Shown in pieces: positions 51,299-60,923 of a stretch of 64,000 nucleotides of DNA. The notes under the pieces were generated by a model. It ran no database searches, was not told where the DNA came from, and saw only the letters and a program-made list of their open reading frames with translations. This DNA comes from Comamonadaceae bacterium (GTDB lineage Bacteria > Pseudomonadota > Gammaproteobacteria > Burkholderiales > Burkholderiaceae_C). The stretch is taken from the NCBI GenBank assembly GCA_013297875.1, contig JAAFIW010000006.1, positions 1-64,000 of the forward strand, written 5' to 3'. Position 1 is the first letter of the stretch; every line of letters starts with the position of its first letter. Both the position numbers and the translations under genes were made by a program.

Positions 51299-52258
51299 AT
51301 GCGTAGAGACCAATTCTTAAAGTCCATGGCCGCTTTGGCGGCAGCCGGTGTGTTGCCCATGTCGGCCCGCGCCGCAGCCAATCTGAAAATGATGATTCCG
51401 GCCAACCCCGGCGGCGGCTGGGACACGACGGGCCGCGCTTTAGGCAAGGCCCTGACCGACGGCAAACTGGCCGATTCGATTCAGTACGACAACAAAGGTG
51501 GCGCGGCCGGTGCCATTGGCCTGGCGCAGTTTGTGAACTCGGCCAAGGGCGACGGCAACTCGCTGATGATGATGGGCGCGGTCATGCTGGGCGGCATCAT
51601 CACCGGCAAGCCGCCGGTCAGCATCACGCAGGCCACGCCGATTGCGCGCATCACCAGCGAATTCAATGTGTTTGTTCTGCCCGCTGAATCACCACTGAAA
51701 AGCATGAAAGACGTGGTCGAGCAGCTGAAAAAAGACCCCGGCAGCGTGAAGTGGGGGGGCGGCTCGCGCGGCTCCACCGAGCACATTGCGGCCTGCATGC
51801 TGGCGCGCGACGTGGGCGTGGACCCCAAAAAAATCAACTACGTGGCCTTTCGCGGCGGCGGTGAGGCCACGGCGGCGATTCTGGGCGGCAACGTCACCGT
51901 GGGCGGCAGCGGCTACAGCGAGTTTGCCGAGTACATCACCACCAAGAAAATGCGCCCGATTGGCGTCACATCCGAAAAACGGCTGGCCGGCATCAACGTG
52001 CCGACGATGAAAGAGCAGGGCTACAACGTGGTGCTGGGTAACTGGCGGGGTGTGTATGGCGCGCCGGGCATCACGCCCGAGCAGCGTGCGGCGCTGACCG
52101 ACCTGGTCGTGAAAGCCACGCAAACCAAAACCTGGAGCGAGGCGCTGGAGAAAAACAACTGGACGCCTGCTGTGCTCACGGGCAAAGCCTTTGACGAGTT
52201 TGTTGATAGTGAGTTTGCCTCGCTGCGCGCGGTGATGCACCTGTCGGGAATGATTTGA
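51299..52258 (+). CDS. tctC: Tricarboxylate-binding protein (TctC, second copy)
   Basis: 319 residues, signal peptide MRRDQFLKSMAALAAAGVLP ending near ARAA. Shares the GGGWDTTGRAL, NKGGAAGAIGLAQFVN, WGGGSRGSTEHIAACMLAR and GGNVT(V/M)GGSGYSEFA segments with the first copy; variable segments cluster at loop positions, e.g. residues around 150-190 and the C-terminal third. The next gene, tctB, starts 1 base after its stop. Two receptors for one permease could widen the ligand range. Confidence 0.92.
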   Translation: MRRDQFLKSMAALAAAGVLPMSARAAANLKMMIPANPGGGWDTTGRALGKALTDGKLADSIQYDNKGGAAGAIGLAQFVNSAKGDGNSLMMMGAVMLGGIITGKPPVSITQATPIARITSEFNVFVLPAESPLKSMKDVVEQLKKDPGSVKWGGGSRGSTEHIAACMLARDVGVDPKKINYVAFRGGGEATAAILGGNVTVGGSGYSEFAEYITTKKMRPIGVTSEKRLAGINVPTMKEQGYNVVLGNWRGVYGAPGITPEQRAALTDLVVKATQTKTWSEALEKNNWTPAVLTGKAFDEFVDSEFASLRAVMHLSGMI

Positions 52259-52259
52259 C

Positions 52260-52793
52260 ATGAGCGACACCACGCCAACGCCCGACGCCTACCGCGCCGC
52301 GCCGTGCAACGAGATTGCGCTGGGCCTGGGCATCCTGGCCGTGGGCGCGGGCCTGGCCGTCGGTGCCGTCACGATCTCGTCAGACGCAGGCTACGGCGGC
52401 GTCGGCCCCAACTTTTTCCCCTGGGTGATTGCGGTGGTGCTGGTGCTGTGTGGTGCCTTGCTGATTTATGAAAGCCGTACCGGCGGCTTTCGAAGCATGG
52501 AAGAGCCCTCGGGCTCGGCCAGCGGCCACTGGGTGGGTTTTGCCTGGGTGTCGGCTGGCATTCTGGCCAACGCCGCCGTGATCACGACCCTGGGTTTTAT
52601 CTTGAGCTGCACCCTGTGCTTTGTGCTGGCCGTGCGCGGCTTCAAAGCTGCCAGCGGCACACCCGAGCGCGGCATCAAATCATGGCTGCGCGACAGCTTC
52701 ATCGGCTTTTGCATTGCAGGGCCGGTGTACTGGATGTTCACCAAATTGCTGGCCATCAACTTGCCGGGGCTCACCAGCACGGGGTGGTTGTAG
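52260..52793 (+). CDS. tctB: Tripartite tricarboxylate transporter small membrane subunit (TctB)
   Basis: 177 residues with four hydrophobic segments (EIALGLGILAVGAGLAVGAV first), the YGGVGPNFFPWVIAVVLVL stretch of the TctB family, and a C-terminal membrane pair. Fits in the order tctC-tctB-tctA. No separate promoter visible in the 1-base gap to tctC. Confidence 0.9.
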   Translation: MSDTTPTPDAYRAAPCNEIALGLGILAVGAGLAVGAVTISSDAGYGGVGPNFFPWVIAVVLVLCGALLIYESRTGGFRSMEEPSGSASGHWVGFAWVSAGILANAAVITTLGFILSCTLCFVLAVRGFKAASGTPERGIKSWLRDSFIGFCIAGPVYWMFTKLLAINLPGLTSTGWL

Positions 52794-52824
52794 GTTGCTC
52801 AAGCAAAAATGTTCCGAATGACCG

Positions 52825-52964
52825 TTGAACGCAGAGGACGCAGAGGGTTCGCAGAGGACGCAAAAAAACAGCCGGGGCCGCTGCATCTGACTTCTTCAAC
52901 CTGATTGCAGGTTGGCTTATTCCTCTGCGAACTCTGCGCATCCTTTGCGTCCTCTGCGTTCAAA
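52825..52964. repeat. Family A inverted repeat (copy A5) between tctB and tctA
   Basis: TTGAACGCAGAGGACGCAGA to CTGCGTTCAAA (52964), with an asymmetric loop of about 40 bases. Occupies the centre of the 236-bp gap. Confidence 0.86.
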
Positions 52965-53029
52965 TTTGTCCCTGACTTCTCTCTGACTTTTGCATCGCAC
53001 TTAAAAAATCACAACAACGAAACAACACC

Positions 53030-54520
53030 ATGGACACCTTGAACCTTTTGATGACGGGCTTTGCCACGGCCATCACGCCCTATAACCTGATGTGGTGCTT
53101 TATCGGCTGCGTCATCGGCACGGCGGTTGGCGTGTTGCCGGGCATTGGTCCGGCGGTGGCGGTCGCCATGTTGTTGCCGATCACCACCAAGGTCGATGTG
53201 ACGGCGTCGATGATCTTTTTTGCGGGCATCTACTACGGCGCGATGTATGGCGGCTCCACCACTTCCATTTTGTTGAACACACCGGGTGAATCGGGCTCCA
53301 TGGTCACGGCAATGGAAGGTAACAAAATGGCCAAAAACGGCCGGGCGGGCGCGGCGCTGGCCACGGCGGCCATTGGCTCTTTTGTGGCCGGCACCATTGC
53401 CACCATCGGCGTCACGTTTTTTGCCCCGCTGGTCGCGCAATACGCCGTCAAACTCGGTCCACCGGAGTATTTTTTGCTGATGGTGCTGGCCTTTACCACC
53501 GTGAGCGCGGTGCTGGGCAAGAGCACCCTGCGCGGCATGACGGCGCTGTTCATCGGCCTGGCCATTGGCCTGATTGGCATTGACCAGATATCGGCCCAGC
53601 CGCGCTACACCGGCGGCGTGCCCGAGCTGCTGGACGGCATTGAAGTGGTGCTGATTGCCGTGGGCCTGTTTGCCGTGGGCGAGGCGCTATACCACGTGCT
53701 CTACGAAGGCAAAGCCGCCGAAACCCGCAACCCCATGAGCAAGGTGCACATGACCGGCGCCGAGTGGCGCCGCTCCTGGCCCGCCTGGCTGCGCGCCACC
53801 GCTATTGGTTTTCCGTTTGGCACCATTCCGGCAGGCGGCAGCGAAATACCCACGTTTTTAAGCTATGCCACCGAGAAAAAACTCTCCAAGCACCCCGAAG
53901 AATTTGGCACCACTGGCGCGATTGAAGGCGTTGCAGGCCCTGAGGCGGCCAACAACGCCGCGATTACCGCCACCCTGATTCCGCTGCTCACCCTGGGCAT
54001 TCCAACGTCTAACACCACGGCCATCTTGTTGGGTGCGTTTCAAAACTACGGCATCCAACCCGGCCCCCAGCTGTTTCAAACCTCGGCGGCTTTGGTGTGG
54101 GCGCTGATTGCCTCGCTGTACATCGGCAACGTGATGCTGCTGATCTTGAACCTGCCGCTGGTAGGCCTGTGGGTCAAGCTGCTGAAGATTCCCAAACCGC
54201 ATCTGTACGCCGGCATCCTGATTTTTGCCACCGTCGGCGTCTACGGCATGCGCCAAAGCGCTTTCGACCTGGTGCTGCTCTACGCCATTGGCCTGCTGGG
54301 CGTGGTGATGCGGCGCTTCGACTTTCCCACCGCGCCCGTGGTGGTCGGCATGATTTTGGGCCCCCTGGCCGAGGCACAAATGCGCAATGCGCTGTCGATT
54401 GGCGAAGGCAAGTGGACGGTGTTTTTGCAGCGCCCCGGCTCGGTGACGCTGCTGGTGGTGATCGTGGCGGTGCTGCTGTTGCCGCGGGCGATCAAAATGT
54501 GGCAGGCGCGCAGGGCTTAG
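53030..54520 (+). CDS. tctA: Tripartite tricarboxylate transporter large membrane subunit (TctA)
   Basis: 496 residues, about 12 hydrophobic segments. Family hallmarks: [20 protein letters not shown] near the start, [20 protein letters not shown], and later [15 protein letters not shown]. These make the two halves of the transport domain. Terminal gene of the operon and the most conserved. Transports a tri- or dicarboxylate with H+ or Na+. Confidence 0.94.
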   Translation: MDTLNLLMTGFATAITPYNLMWCFIGCVIGTAVGVLPGIGPAVAVAMLLPITTKVDVTASMIFFAGIYYGAMYGGSTTSILLNTPGESGSMVTAMEGNKMAKNGRAGAALATAAIGSFVAGTIATIGVTFFAPLVAQYAVKLGPPEYFLLMVLAFTTVSAVLGKSTLRGMTALFIGLAIGLIGIDQISAQPRYTGGVPELLDGIEVVLIAVGLFAVGEALYHVLYEGKAAETRNPMSKVHMTGAEWRRSWPAWLRATAIGFPFGTIPAGGSEIPTFLSYATEKKLSKHPEEFGTTGAIEGVAGPEAANNAAITATLIPLLTLGIPTSNTTAILLGAFQNYGIQPGPQLFQTSAALVWALIASLYIGNVMLLILNLPLVGLWVKLLKIPKPHLYAGILIFATVGVYGMRQSAFDLVLLYAIGLLGVVMRRFDFPTAPVVVGMILGPLAEAQMRNALSIGEGKWTVFLQRPGSVTLLVVIVAVLLLPRAIKMWQARRA

Positions 54521-54583
54521 CGCCATGACGGCATGTCAAGAAGCCTCAGCAGAGGTTCCTGAAGTGTCGTAGGTTAGTGATTA

Positions 54584-54630
54584 GCACTATGAAAATAATA
54601 GCTGCTTGAGCCCTATCTATATGGGCTGGT
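54584..54630 (+). repeat. Family C repeat (copy C13)
   Basis: AATAGCTGCTTGAGCCCTAT then CTATATGGGCT, one to two core changes. Confidence 0.72.
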
Positions 54631-54665
54631 ACCCGAATTGACCTGAAAAGGCGCAGGCCTCAGGC

Positions 54666-54742
54666 CGTCATTCCCGCGCAGGCGGGAATCTAGTGCTTGC
54701 GTCCCCCGATCAGCTCTAGGGCAGGCTCTGTGCCGGAATGAC
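54666..54742. repeat. Family B inverted repeat (copy B5, decayed right arm)
   Basis: Left arm GTCATTCCCGCGCAGGCGGG intact; the right arm survives only as CCGGAATGAC at 54733-54742 and the interior is unrelated. Upstream of the NHL lipoprotein, following C13. Confidence 0.75.
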
Positions 54743-54802
54743 GGCTTGCTTGTGTCACGGGCATGTGTCTAATCAGGTCATTTCACCTCAAGGGAGTCCC
54801 GC

Positions 54803-57079
54803 ATGACACAAGGCACAAACACCCCAAAACGCAGAGTCTGGCTGGCCACTTGGCTCGGCACCGCCGTGCTGCTGACGGCCTGTGGCGGTGGTGGTAGCGA
54901 CGCGCCGATTGCGCCAGCACCACCCATTGCCGGGCAGGGCGCAGCGCCCTCCCCAGCGCCTTTGCCGCAACCGGCAGCATCCCAACCGTCAGCGGCAACG
55001 GCACCACCACCCGCCGCAAGCCCGTCTGTTGCGCCCGCACCGGCCCCCGGGCTCGCACCAACGCCTACCCCCACACCGGCACCGCTGCCAGCACCAGCAC
55101 CAGCACCAGCACCAGCACCCGCACCCGCACCCGCACCCGCACCCGCACCCGCACCCGCACCCGCCGAAGCTCCGGGCATACGCCTGATGCTGGGCACCAC
55201 AGCAGGTGCCGGCAATCTGGATGGAACCGGCGCTGTTGCGCGGTTTTCCTCACCCAGCGGTTTGGTTCGTGATGCGGCGGGTAACGTTTACGTGGCTGAT
55301 TCCGGTAATTTCACCGTGCGCAAAATCAGTCCGTCGGGCCAGGTCAGCACGCTGGCGGGTTCGGCGGGTGTGTCGGGTTTTGCCGACGGTGCTGGCAGTC
55401 AGGCGCGCTTTTCCAAGCTGGTGGGCATGGCGCTGGATCGGGCAGGCAATGTGTTTGTGACCGATGCAGGACGGATTCGCAAAGTAACACCTACGGGCTT
55501 GGTCAGCACACTGCAAGTCTCACCCACTAGCGATTTTGCGTTGGATGGCATCTACAACACCCTGGCGCTAGACGGTCAAGACAATTTCTACGCCACTTCG
55601 GGCAACAACATTCGCCGCGTCACGTCGGCAGGACGAACGTCGGTTTTTCCCCTGACGGGCAGCACGTATGTCCCCGATCGTGGCGTGTCTGACGATGGTC
55701 GCGCCGACCTGGCCAGCTTCAACTCGCCCTATGGAATAGCCGTGGCTGCCGACGGCTCGGTGTTCGTCTCGGAGCCGCCTAGCTGTGTGGTGCGAAAAAT
55801 CAGCATCCTGGGTTTTGTGAGCACGCTGGCGGGTACGGCCCTAGCGTGCGGCTCAACCGACGGCGTAGGCAACGCCGCGCGCCTGTCGTACCCCACAGGC
55901 ATGACGCTGGACGCTTCTGGTAACGTGGTGGTAGCCGAATCGGGCACGGCCCGGCTGCGCCAGATCAGCCCGCAAGGCGTCGTCACTACGCGGTCTGCCG
56001 CCTACCCTGTGGCCCAGCAGCCCAAATCCTTGGGCTACGTAGGTCTGGCACTGGATGCGCAAGGCGTCGCCTATGTGGCCGACACCGTGAACTCGCACAT
56101 TTTGAAAATAGAGCCAGACGGTGCGACAGCCATCTGGGCCGGATCCTCTGATAGTCGATCAGGACACGCCTCACTGGGCTTGTCTGCCGATGTGAAAGGC
56201 AACCTGTATGCCCTGCGAATCAGCCAAAATCCGTTGAGTCCACCGCCGCCTCCCTTTATGGGTGTTTGGGAGATCGTTCCCACCACTTACGATATTGTGA
56301 AAATCACGCCCGTCGGGGAGCTTGTGCCGCAACTCCGGTTTGAAGCCTGGATGCTTGACCCTCGTGTTGCTATTGACCGCCAGGGCAGTTTTTATTGGTT
56401 AAGCAACAGTACGGTTCGTCCGACAGGTACCGCAGTCATCAAGTCAACGCCCGCCGGCGTGACCAGCACCGTATGGTCTACCACCGCTTTTTCTCCCACT
56501 CGGGTGGAGGTGGACGGCAGCGGCAGCGTCTATGTGGCGGGCCTTGATGCAGAAAAGCCCAATCCGCTTTCGGGTATTGCCCACAGGGCTGTTCGCCTGG
56601 TCAAAATTTCACCTACGGGGGAAGTCCTGGATTTGCTGAAGGACGGGTTGCTCACCGTTCCTGCTGCAGCAAGCCGTATTGAGATTGCCTCGATCGGCAG
56701 TGGCAATCTGGTTATGGCCTCGGCTAACGCCGTTCGACTGGTCAGCCCGACTGGTTTGATTCAGCGTCTGGCGGGGCGCGACGGGCAGGTCGGGTCAACC
56801 GATGGCGCTGGCATGGCTGCTCTGTTCGGAGAAATCCGCAGTTTGGTGGCTGATCTGAACGGTAACCTCTATGCAGCAGACACCACCGCCAACACGGTGC
56901 GCAAAATTACCCCTCAGGGCGTGGTGACCACGGTGGTGGGCAAATCCGGCTCCATCGGCATGTCCCTGGGTGACTTGCCCGGCAGTCTGGCGCAACTCAA
57001 GGGGCTGGCACTAGGCCCTAACGGAAATACTTTGTATATCGATACGGATCAAGCCGTGTTGCGGGTGACGCTACCCTAA
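54803..57079 (+). CDS. NHL-repeat lipoprotein with an Ala-Pro linker
   Basis: 758 residues. Signal with lipobox LLTAC (C27). Residues about 33-125 form a Pro/Ala-rich linker, the last part of it (about 95-121) being a perfect PA repeat encoded by a GCACCC/GCACCA hexamer run. The rest is a propeller-type domain with recurring NVYVADSGNFTVRKISPSGQ, NLYAADTTANTVRKITPQG, STLAGSAG and (V/L)RLVSPTG-type motifs, as in NHL repeat proteins. Like the 8089-9132 protein it is a lipid-anchored propeller, but with a long spacer. Function unknown. Confidence 0.83.
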   Translation: MTQGTNTPKRRVWLATWLGTAVLLTACGGGGSDAPIAPAPPIAGQGAAPSPAPLPQPAASQPSAATAPPPAASPSVAPAPAPGLAPTPTPTPAPLPAPAPAPAPAPAPAPAPAPAPAPAPAEAPGIRLMLGTTAGAGNLDGTGAVARFSSPSGLVRDAAGNVYVADSGNFTVRKISPSGQVSTLAGSAGVSGFADGAGSQARFSKLVGMALDRAGNVFVTDAGRIRKVTPTGLVSTLQVSPTSDFALDGIYNTLALDGQDNFYATSGNNIRRVTSAGRTSVFPLTGSTYVPDRGVSDDGRADLASFNSPYGIAVAADGSVFVSEPPSCVVRKISILGFVSTLAGTALACGSTDGVGNAARLSYPTGMTLDASGNVVVAESGTARLRQISPQGVVTTRSAAYPVAQQPKSLGYVGLALDAQGVAYVADTVNSHILKIEPDGATAIWAGSSDSRSGHASLGLSADVKGNLYALRISQNPLSPPPPPFMGVWEIVPTTYDIVKITPVGELVPQLRFEAWMLDPRVAIDRQGSFYWLSNSTVRPTGTAVIKSTPAGVTSTVWSTTAFSPTRVEVDGSGSVYVAGLDAEKPNPLSGIAHRAVRLVKISPTGEVLDLLKDGLLTVPAAASRIEIASIGSGNLVMASANAVRLVSPTGLIQRLAGRDGQVGSTDGAGMAALFGEIRSLVADLNGNLYAADTTANTVRKITPQGVVTTVVGKSGSIGMSLGDLPGSLAQLKGLALGPNGNTLYIDTDQAVLRVTLP
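55088..55165 (+). repeat. In-frame hexanucleotide repeat in the NHL lipoprotein gene
   Basis: About 13 units of GCACCA then GCACCC, with few exceptions, coding Ala-Pro pairs. Such runs are prone to slippage in steps that preserve the frame, so linker length may vary between strains. Confidence 0.8.
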
Positions 57080-57134
57080 AGAGCAAAACCGCTTTGCGTA
57101 TGCTGCGCCGACGTTTCTACAGAATCTGCACACC

Positions 57135-57761
57135 ATGCCCCCACCCACCCCCAAAAAACCCTTCGCGATGATTCGCGAATTTCACCTGGCCGACTGGTTC
57201 ACCCTGGGCAATGCGGCGTGCGGTACCTGGGCGCTGTTTTCAGTGATGGCCTATCTGGAGCGGCGTGACGTCTGGCACGTTTACATGGCGTGCACCCTGG
57301 TGCTGGTGGCCCTGGTGTTTGATGTGCTGGATGGCCGCATTGCGCGCTGGCGGCAAAAGTCGTCGGCCCTGGGCCGCGAGCTGGATTCGCTGGCCGATGT
57401 GATCTCGTTTGGCGTGGCCCCGGCAGTGATTGCCTACGGCTGCGGCATGCAAGGCTTGTATGACTGCATCGTGCTGGTGTTTTTCGTGGCCTGCGGCGTC
57501 TCGCGTCTGGCGCGCTACAACGTGACGGCCGAAGCCATGGCCGACGACACGGGCAAGGTCAGTCACTTCGAGGGCACGCCCATTCCCACTTCCATCGTGC
57601 TGGTGGGCCTGCTGGCCTGGGCCGCCGCGGCAGGCGCGATAGGCACCAACCTGTGGCTGGGCCACATCACCTTGCTGGGCTATAAATTCCACCCGCTGGT
57701 GGTGCTGTTTGCCATCTCCGGCTCGCTGATGATCAGCCGCTTGCGGATTCCCAAGCCTTGA
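57135..57761 (+). CDS. pssA: CDP-diacylglycerol-serine O-phosphatidyltransferase
   Basis: 208 residues with about six membrane helices. The CDP-alcohol phosphotransferase motif D66-G-x2-A70-R71-x8-G80-x3-D84-x3-D88 is complete (VLDGRIARWRQKSSALGREL, then DSLAD). Makes phosphatidylserine, the precursor of phosphatidylethanolamine, at the inner membrane. Type II PssA of the short class. Followed 6 bases later by nikR, without apparent functional link. Confidence 0.9.
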   Translation: MPPPTPKKPFAMIREFHLADWFTLGNAACGTWALFSVMAYLERRDVWHVYMACTLVLVALVFDVLDGRIARWRQKSSALGRELDSLADVISFGVAPAVIAYGCGMQGLYDCIVLVFFVACGVSRLARYNVTAEAMADDTGKVSHFEGTPIPTSIVLVGLLAWAAAAGAIGTNLWLGHITLLGYKFHPLVVLFAISGSLMISRLRIPKP

Positions 57762-57767
57762 GGGCCT

Positions 57768-58265
57768 ATGCAACGCTTCACCATATCCCTTGACGCCACT
57801 CTGGCTGAGCAATTTGACCAGTTGATCGCCCAACGCAGCTATGGCAACCGGTCCGAAGCTGTGCGCGACTTGATCCGGGCCGAGCTGGGCACCGCCAGCT
57901 TGGGGGGCAGCGCCAGCTTGCAAGGCCAGGCCGCACGGCAGGTGGCCAAGTGGTGTGTGGCCACGGTGACCTATGTGTACGACCACCACGACCACACGGC
58001 AGCCCGGCGCGTGTTGAGCCTTCAACACGACCACCACGACCTGGTGGTCACCTGTAGCCATGTTCACCTGGATCACCACGACTGCCTGGAAACCGTGGTG
58101 CTGCGCGGCTCGCTGAAGGCTGTACAAGCCCTGGCTGAACAACTGGTTGCCTTGCGCGGCGTGCGCCATGGCAGCATCCATGTGGTGCCGTTGGATCAGG
58201 ATCAACCGCACAGACACGGCGCACCTGCAAGCGCCGCCCACACCCACCTGAAACCCCTGACTTAG
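57768..58265 (+). CDS. nikR: Nickel-responsive regulator NikR
   Basis: 165 residues. N-terminal ribbon-helix-helix (QRFTISLDATLAEQFDQLIA, SYGNRSEAVRDLIR), C-terminal ACT-like nickel domain. Expected nickel ligands H87, H98, H100, C106 (QHDHHD, SHVHLDHHDC) have the spacing of E. coli H76, H87, H89, C95. An extra His-rich tail (PHRHGAPASAAHTH) extends beyond the usual length. Neighbours: TonB-dependent receptor and an RND pump, so nickel homeostasis is likely. Confidence 0.92.
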   Translation: MQRFTISLDATLAEQFDQLIAQRSYGNRSEAVRDLIRAELGTASLGGSASLQGQAARQVAKWCVATVTYVYDHHDHTAARRVLSLQHDHHDLVVTCSHVHLDHHDCLETVVLRGSLKAVQALAEQLVALRGVRHGSIHVVPLDQDQPHRHGAPASAAHTHLKPLT

Positions 58266-58386
58266 CCGAGGTTTTTCGGGTTGCATCCAGTTGATGTGAT
58301 CGTGCGTAAGAAGTATGAATAATCCAGATTACGTCTTAAAGTCCCACCATTTCCAACCCGCTGCTGCGCAACAACCCGGTTCGCTG

Positions 58387-60456
58387 ATGACATTCCAACT
58401 CACACCCCTCACCGCACTCCTGGCCAGCATGGGCCTGTTGACCCCTTGTGCATTTGCACAGTCAGCCCCGGACGCTGCACCCGACAAGGTGCTCAATACC
58501 GTCACCGTCGAAGGCTCGCGCAACAGCCAGCTGGGTGTGGCCGATTCGGCCAATGGCGGTGTCATCACGCAGCAGCAGCTGGAGGCGCGCACCGTGTACC
58601 GCGCCGGTGAAATGCTGGAAGCCGTGCCGGGCCTGGTGGTCAGCCAGCACAGTGGCGAAGGCAAGGCCAACCAGTTTTATTTGCGTGGCTTCAACCTGGA
58701 CCATGGCACCGACTTGCGTACCACCATCGATGGCATGCCGGTCAATCAGCGCAGCCACGGCCACGGCCAGGGCTGGACCGATCTGAATTTTCTGATTCCC
58801 GAGCTGACGACCCGGCTCGATTACCGCAAAGGCCCGTTTTATGCGGCCGAAGGCGACTTTGCCTCGGCTGGTGCCGTCAGCGCCGTGTACGCCAACACGC
58901 TGGCCAAAGGCATTGCCAGCCTGGGCCTGGGGCAAAACGGTTTTCGGCGGGTGCTGCTGGCTGACTCACCCAAAGTGGGCAATGGCAACCTGCTGTATGC
59001 CATTGAGCTGTTTGGCAACGACGGGCCTTATCTGCGGCCCGACAACTACCGCAAATTCAACAGCGTGCTGCGCTACAGCCAGGGCACCGAAAAAGACGGC
59101 TTCAACATCACCGGAATGGCCTACAGCGCCAAATGGAACGCCACCGACCAGATTCCCAAGCGCGCGGTAGACGACGGCAGCCTGAACCGCTTTGGTTTGA
59201 TCGACCCCACCGACGGCGGCAAGGCCGAGCGCTTCAGCCTGTCGGGCGCCTGGGCACAGTCGAGCGCCAACAGCGCCACCAAAATCAATGCCTACGCCAT
59301 CTATAACAAGCTGGATCTGTTTTCCAACTTCACCTATTTTCTGGACGACCCGGTCAATGGCGACCAGTTTGCCCAGCCCGACAAGCGCTACACCACCGGC
59401 TTGAACGCCAGCCACACCTGGCTGACGACGCTGTTGGGCCGCGAATCGGAAACCACCGTGGGTCTGCAACTGCAAAACGACAACATCTACAACGGCCTGT
59501 ACAGCACCGCAGCCCGCCAGCGCATCAGCACCACGCGGCAGGACCACATCGTGGAAAGCAACCTGGGCCTCTACGCCGAAAACACCACCTTCTGGAGCGA
59601 CAAAGTGCGCACCGTGGCGGGCTTGCGGGCCGACAGCTACCGCATGAACGTGCGCAGCGACAACGCTTTGAACTCAGGCTCGGTCAACGGCAGCCTGGGC
59701 AGCCCCAAGCTGGCGTTGATCCTGGGCCCGTGGAACAAAACCGAGTTTTACGTCAACTGGGGACGCGGCTTTCACAGCAACGATGCGCGCGGTGCCACCA
59801 TTCGCGTCGACCCCAAAACCGGCGACCCAGCTGACCGCGTGCCGCCACTGGTGCGCTCCAAGGGCTTTGAGCTGGGCGTGCGCAGCGAAATCATTCCCGG
59901 CCTGCAAAGCGCACTGTCGCTGTACCAGCTGGACTTTGCCTCCGAGCTGCTGTTTGTCGGCGACGCCGGCACAACCGAAGCCAGCCGCCCCAGCCGCCGC
60001 ACCGGCATTGAATTTTCCAACTACTACCGCGCCACGAAATGGCTCACGGTGGACGCCGACATTGCGTTTGCCCGCGCCCGCTTTCGCGATGCCAACCCGG
60101 TGGGCAACCGCATTCCTGGCGCGGTAGAAGGCGTCGCCTCAGTGGCGCTGGCGGTGGACAAGCTGGGGCCTTACTACGGCGCGCTGCAACTGCGCTACTT
60201 TGGTCCCCGGCCTTTGGTTGAAGACAACTCAGTGCGCAGTAAAAAAACCGTCACGCTGAACGGCCGTATCGGCTACAAATTCAGCCCCAGCCTTCGCGTG
60301 GAGCTGGAAGGCTTCAACCTGACGAATCGCAAAGATTCCGCCATCGACTACTACTACACCTCACGCCTGGCCAATGAGGCAGCTGCGGTGGATGACATTC
60401 ACTTTCACCCGATTGAATCGCGCTCATTCCGGTTGACCTTGATTGCCAATTTTTGA
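58387..60456 (+). CDS. TonB-dependent outer-membrane receptor, probably for nickel or a metal complex
   Basis: 689 residues from ATG 58387, the start of the signal peptide (MTFQLTPLTALLASMGLLTP, cleaved near AFAQS); the upstream start 58315 is less likely. A plug domain starts around 35-150 with VTVEGSRNSQ as a TonB-box-like start and RGFNLDHGTDLRTTIDGMPV. A beta-barrel follows, with the C-terminal F (LIANF) of outer-membrane proteins. The plug has HGHGQG near the extracellular side. Downstream of nikR in the same direction; related receptors next to nikR are thought to import nickel. Specificity inferred. Confidence 0.82.
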   Translation: MTFQLTPLTALLASMGLLTPCAFAQSAPDAAPDKVLNTVTVEGSRNSQLGVADSANGGVITQQQLEARTVYRAGEMLEAVPGLVVSQHSGEGKANQFYLRGFNLDHGTDLRTTIDGMPVNQRSHGHGQGWTDLNFLIPELTTRLDYRKGPFYAAEGDFASAGAVSAVYANTLAKGIASLGLGQNGFRRVLLADSPKVGNGNLLYAIELFGNDGPYLRPDNYRKFNSVLRYSQGTEKDGFNITGMAYSAKWNATDQIPKRAVDDGSLNRFGLIDPTDGGKAERFSLSGAWAQSSANSATKINAYAIYNKLDLFSNFTYFLDDPVNGDQFAQPDKRYTTGLNASHTWLTTLLGRESETTVGLQLQNDNIYNGLYSTAARQRISTTRQDHIVESNLGLYAENTTFWSDKVRTVAGLRADSYRMNVRSDNALNSGSVNGSLGSPKLALILGPWNKTEFYVNWGRGFHSNDARGATIRVDPKTGDPADRVPPLVRSKGFELGVRSEIIPGLQSALSLYQLDFASELLFVGDAGTTEASRPSRRTGIEFSNYYRATKWLTVDADIAFARARFRDANPVGNRIPGAVEGVASVALAVDKLGPYYGALQLRYFGPRPLVEDNSVRSKKTVTLNGRIGYKFSPSLRVELEGFNLTNRKDSAIDYYYTSRLANEAAAVDDIHFHPIESRSFRLTLIANF

Positions 60457-60500
60457 GGCTATCGGCGCAAGCGACAGCCAGCAAGGCTTGAGCAAAGTGA

Positions 60501-60884
60501 TCACTTCACCTCGAAGCGGGCGGTAGCAGCGGGCTTGCCCGCAAGGGTCACCACGGCAATGCCCTTGGTGCCTTTGGCTACTTTGAAGCTGCCCTTGGCT
60601 TCGAATTTGTCACCCGAGGGGGCCAGTTCCACATCAGACTTTTCTGTGCCATTGAGTAAGGTGACTTTGGCCTTGCCACCGTCCAGCTTGACAGCCTTGC
60701 CGTGGTCATTGACGTAGACCTGAATCAGGTCAGGCTTGGCCACGATTTCAAAGTCCAGCGCCTTGGTTTCGACAAAGATGCCACCGTGCTTGGCGGTGTG
60801 ATCGTCTTTGGCCAGCGCGGCAGACGCGCCGATGGCGAACGATGCCAGGGTTGCGATGGAGATAGCGACGATTTTCAGTTTCAT
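60501..60884 (-). CDS. Small periplasmic protein of the RND operon
   Basis: 127 residues, signal peptide ending near AALAKDD. Mature part is beta-rich, with DHTAKHGG and a conserved-looking KPDLIQVYVNDHGKAVKLDG. It has His residues near the N-terminus but no full metal site. The RND pump gene ends 39 bases upstream, in the same direction. A periplasmic metal chaperone or adaptor accessory is likely; no family name is recognised. Confidence 0.65.
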   Translation of the reverse strand: MKLKIVAISIATLASFAIGASAALAKDDHTAKHGGIFVETKALDFEIVAKPDLIQVYVNDHGKAVKLDGGKAKVTLLNGTEKSDVELAPSGDKFEAKGSFKVAKGTKGIAVVTLAGKPAATARFEVK

Positions 60885-60923
60885 GGTGAGTGCCTTTCTT
60901 GGGTTGGCGGTTGAGGGAACAGG

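Noticed and set aside
54541-54560. Terminator after tctA
   Set aside because: The only stem, around GCCTC/GAGGT, is short and has no T-run.
55088-55165. Short tandem repeats as a CRISPR array
   Set aside because: Six-base units without spacers, in frame within a gene.
58305-58345. NikR operator before the TonB receptor gene
   Set aside because: One half site GTATGA is present at 58313-58318 but the second half TCATAC is missing at the expected distance; a weak TAAGA/TCTTA dyad is not convincing.
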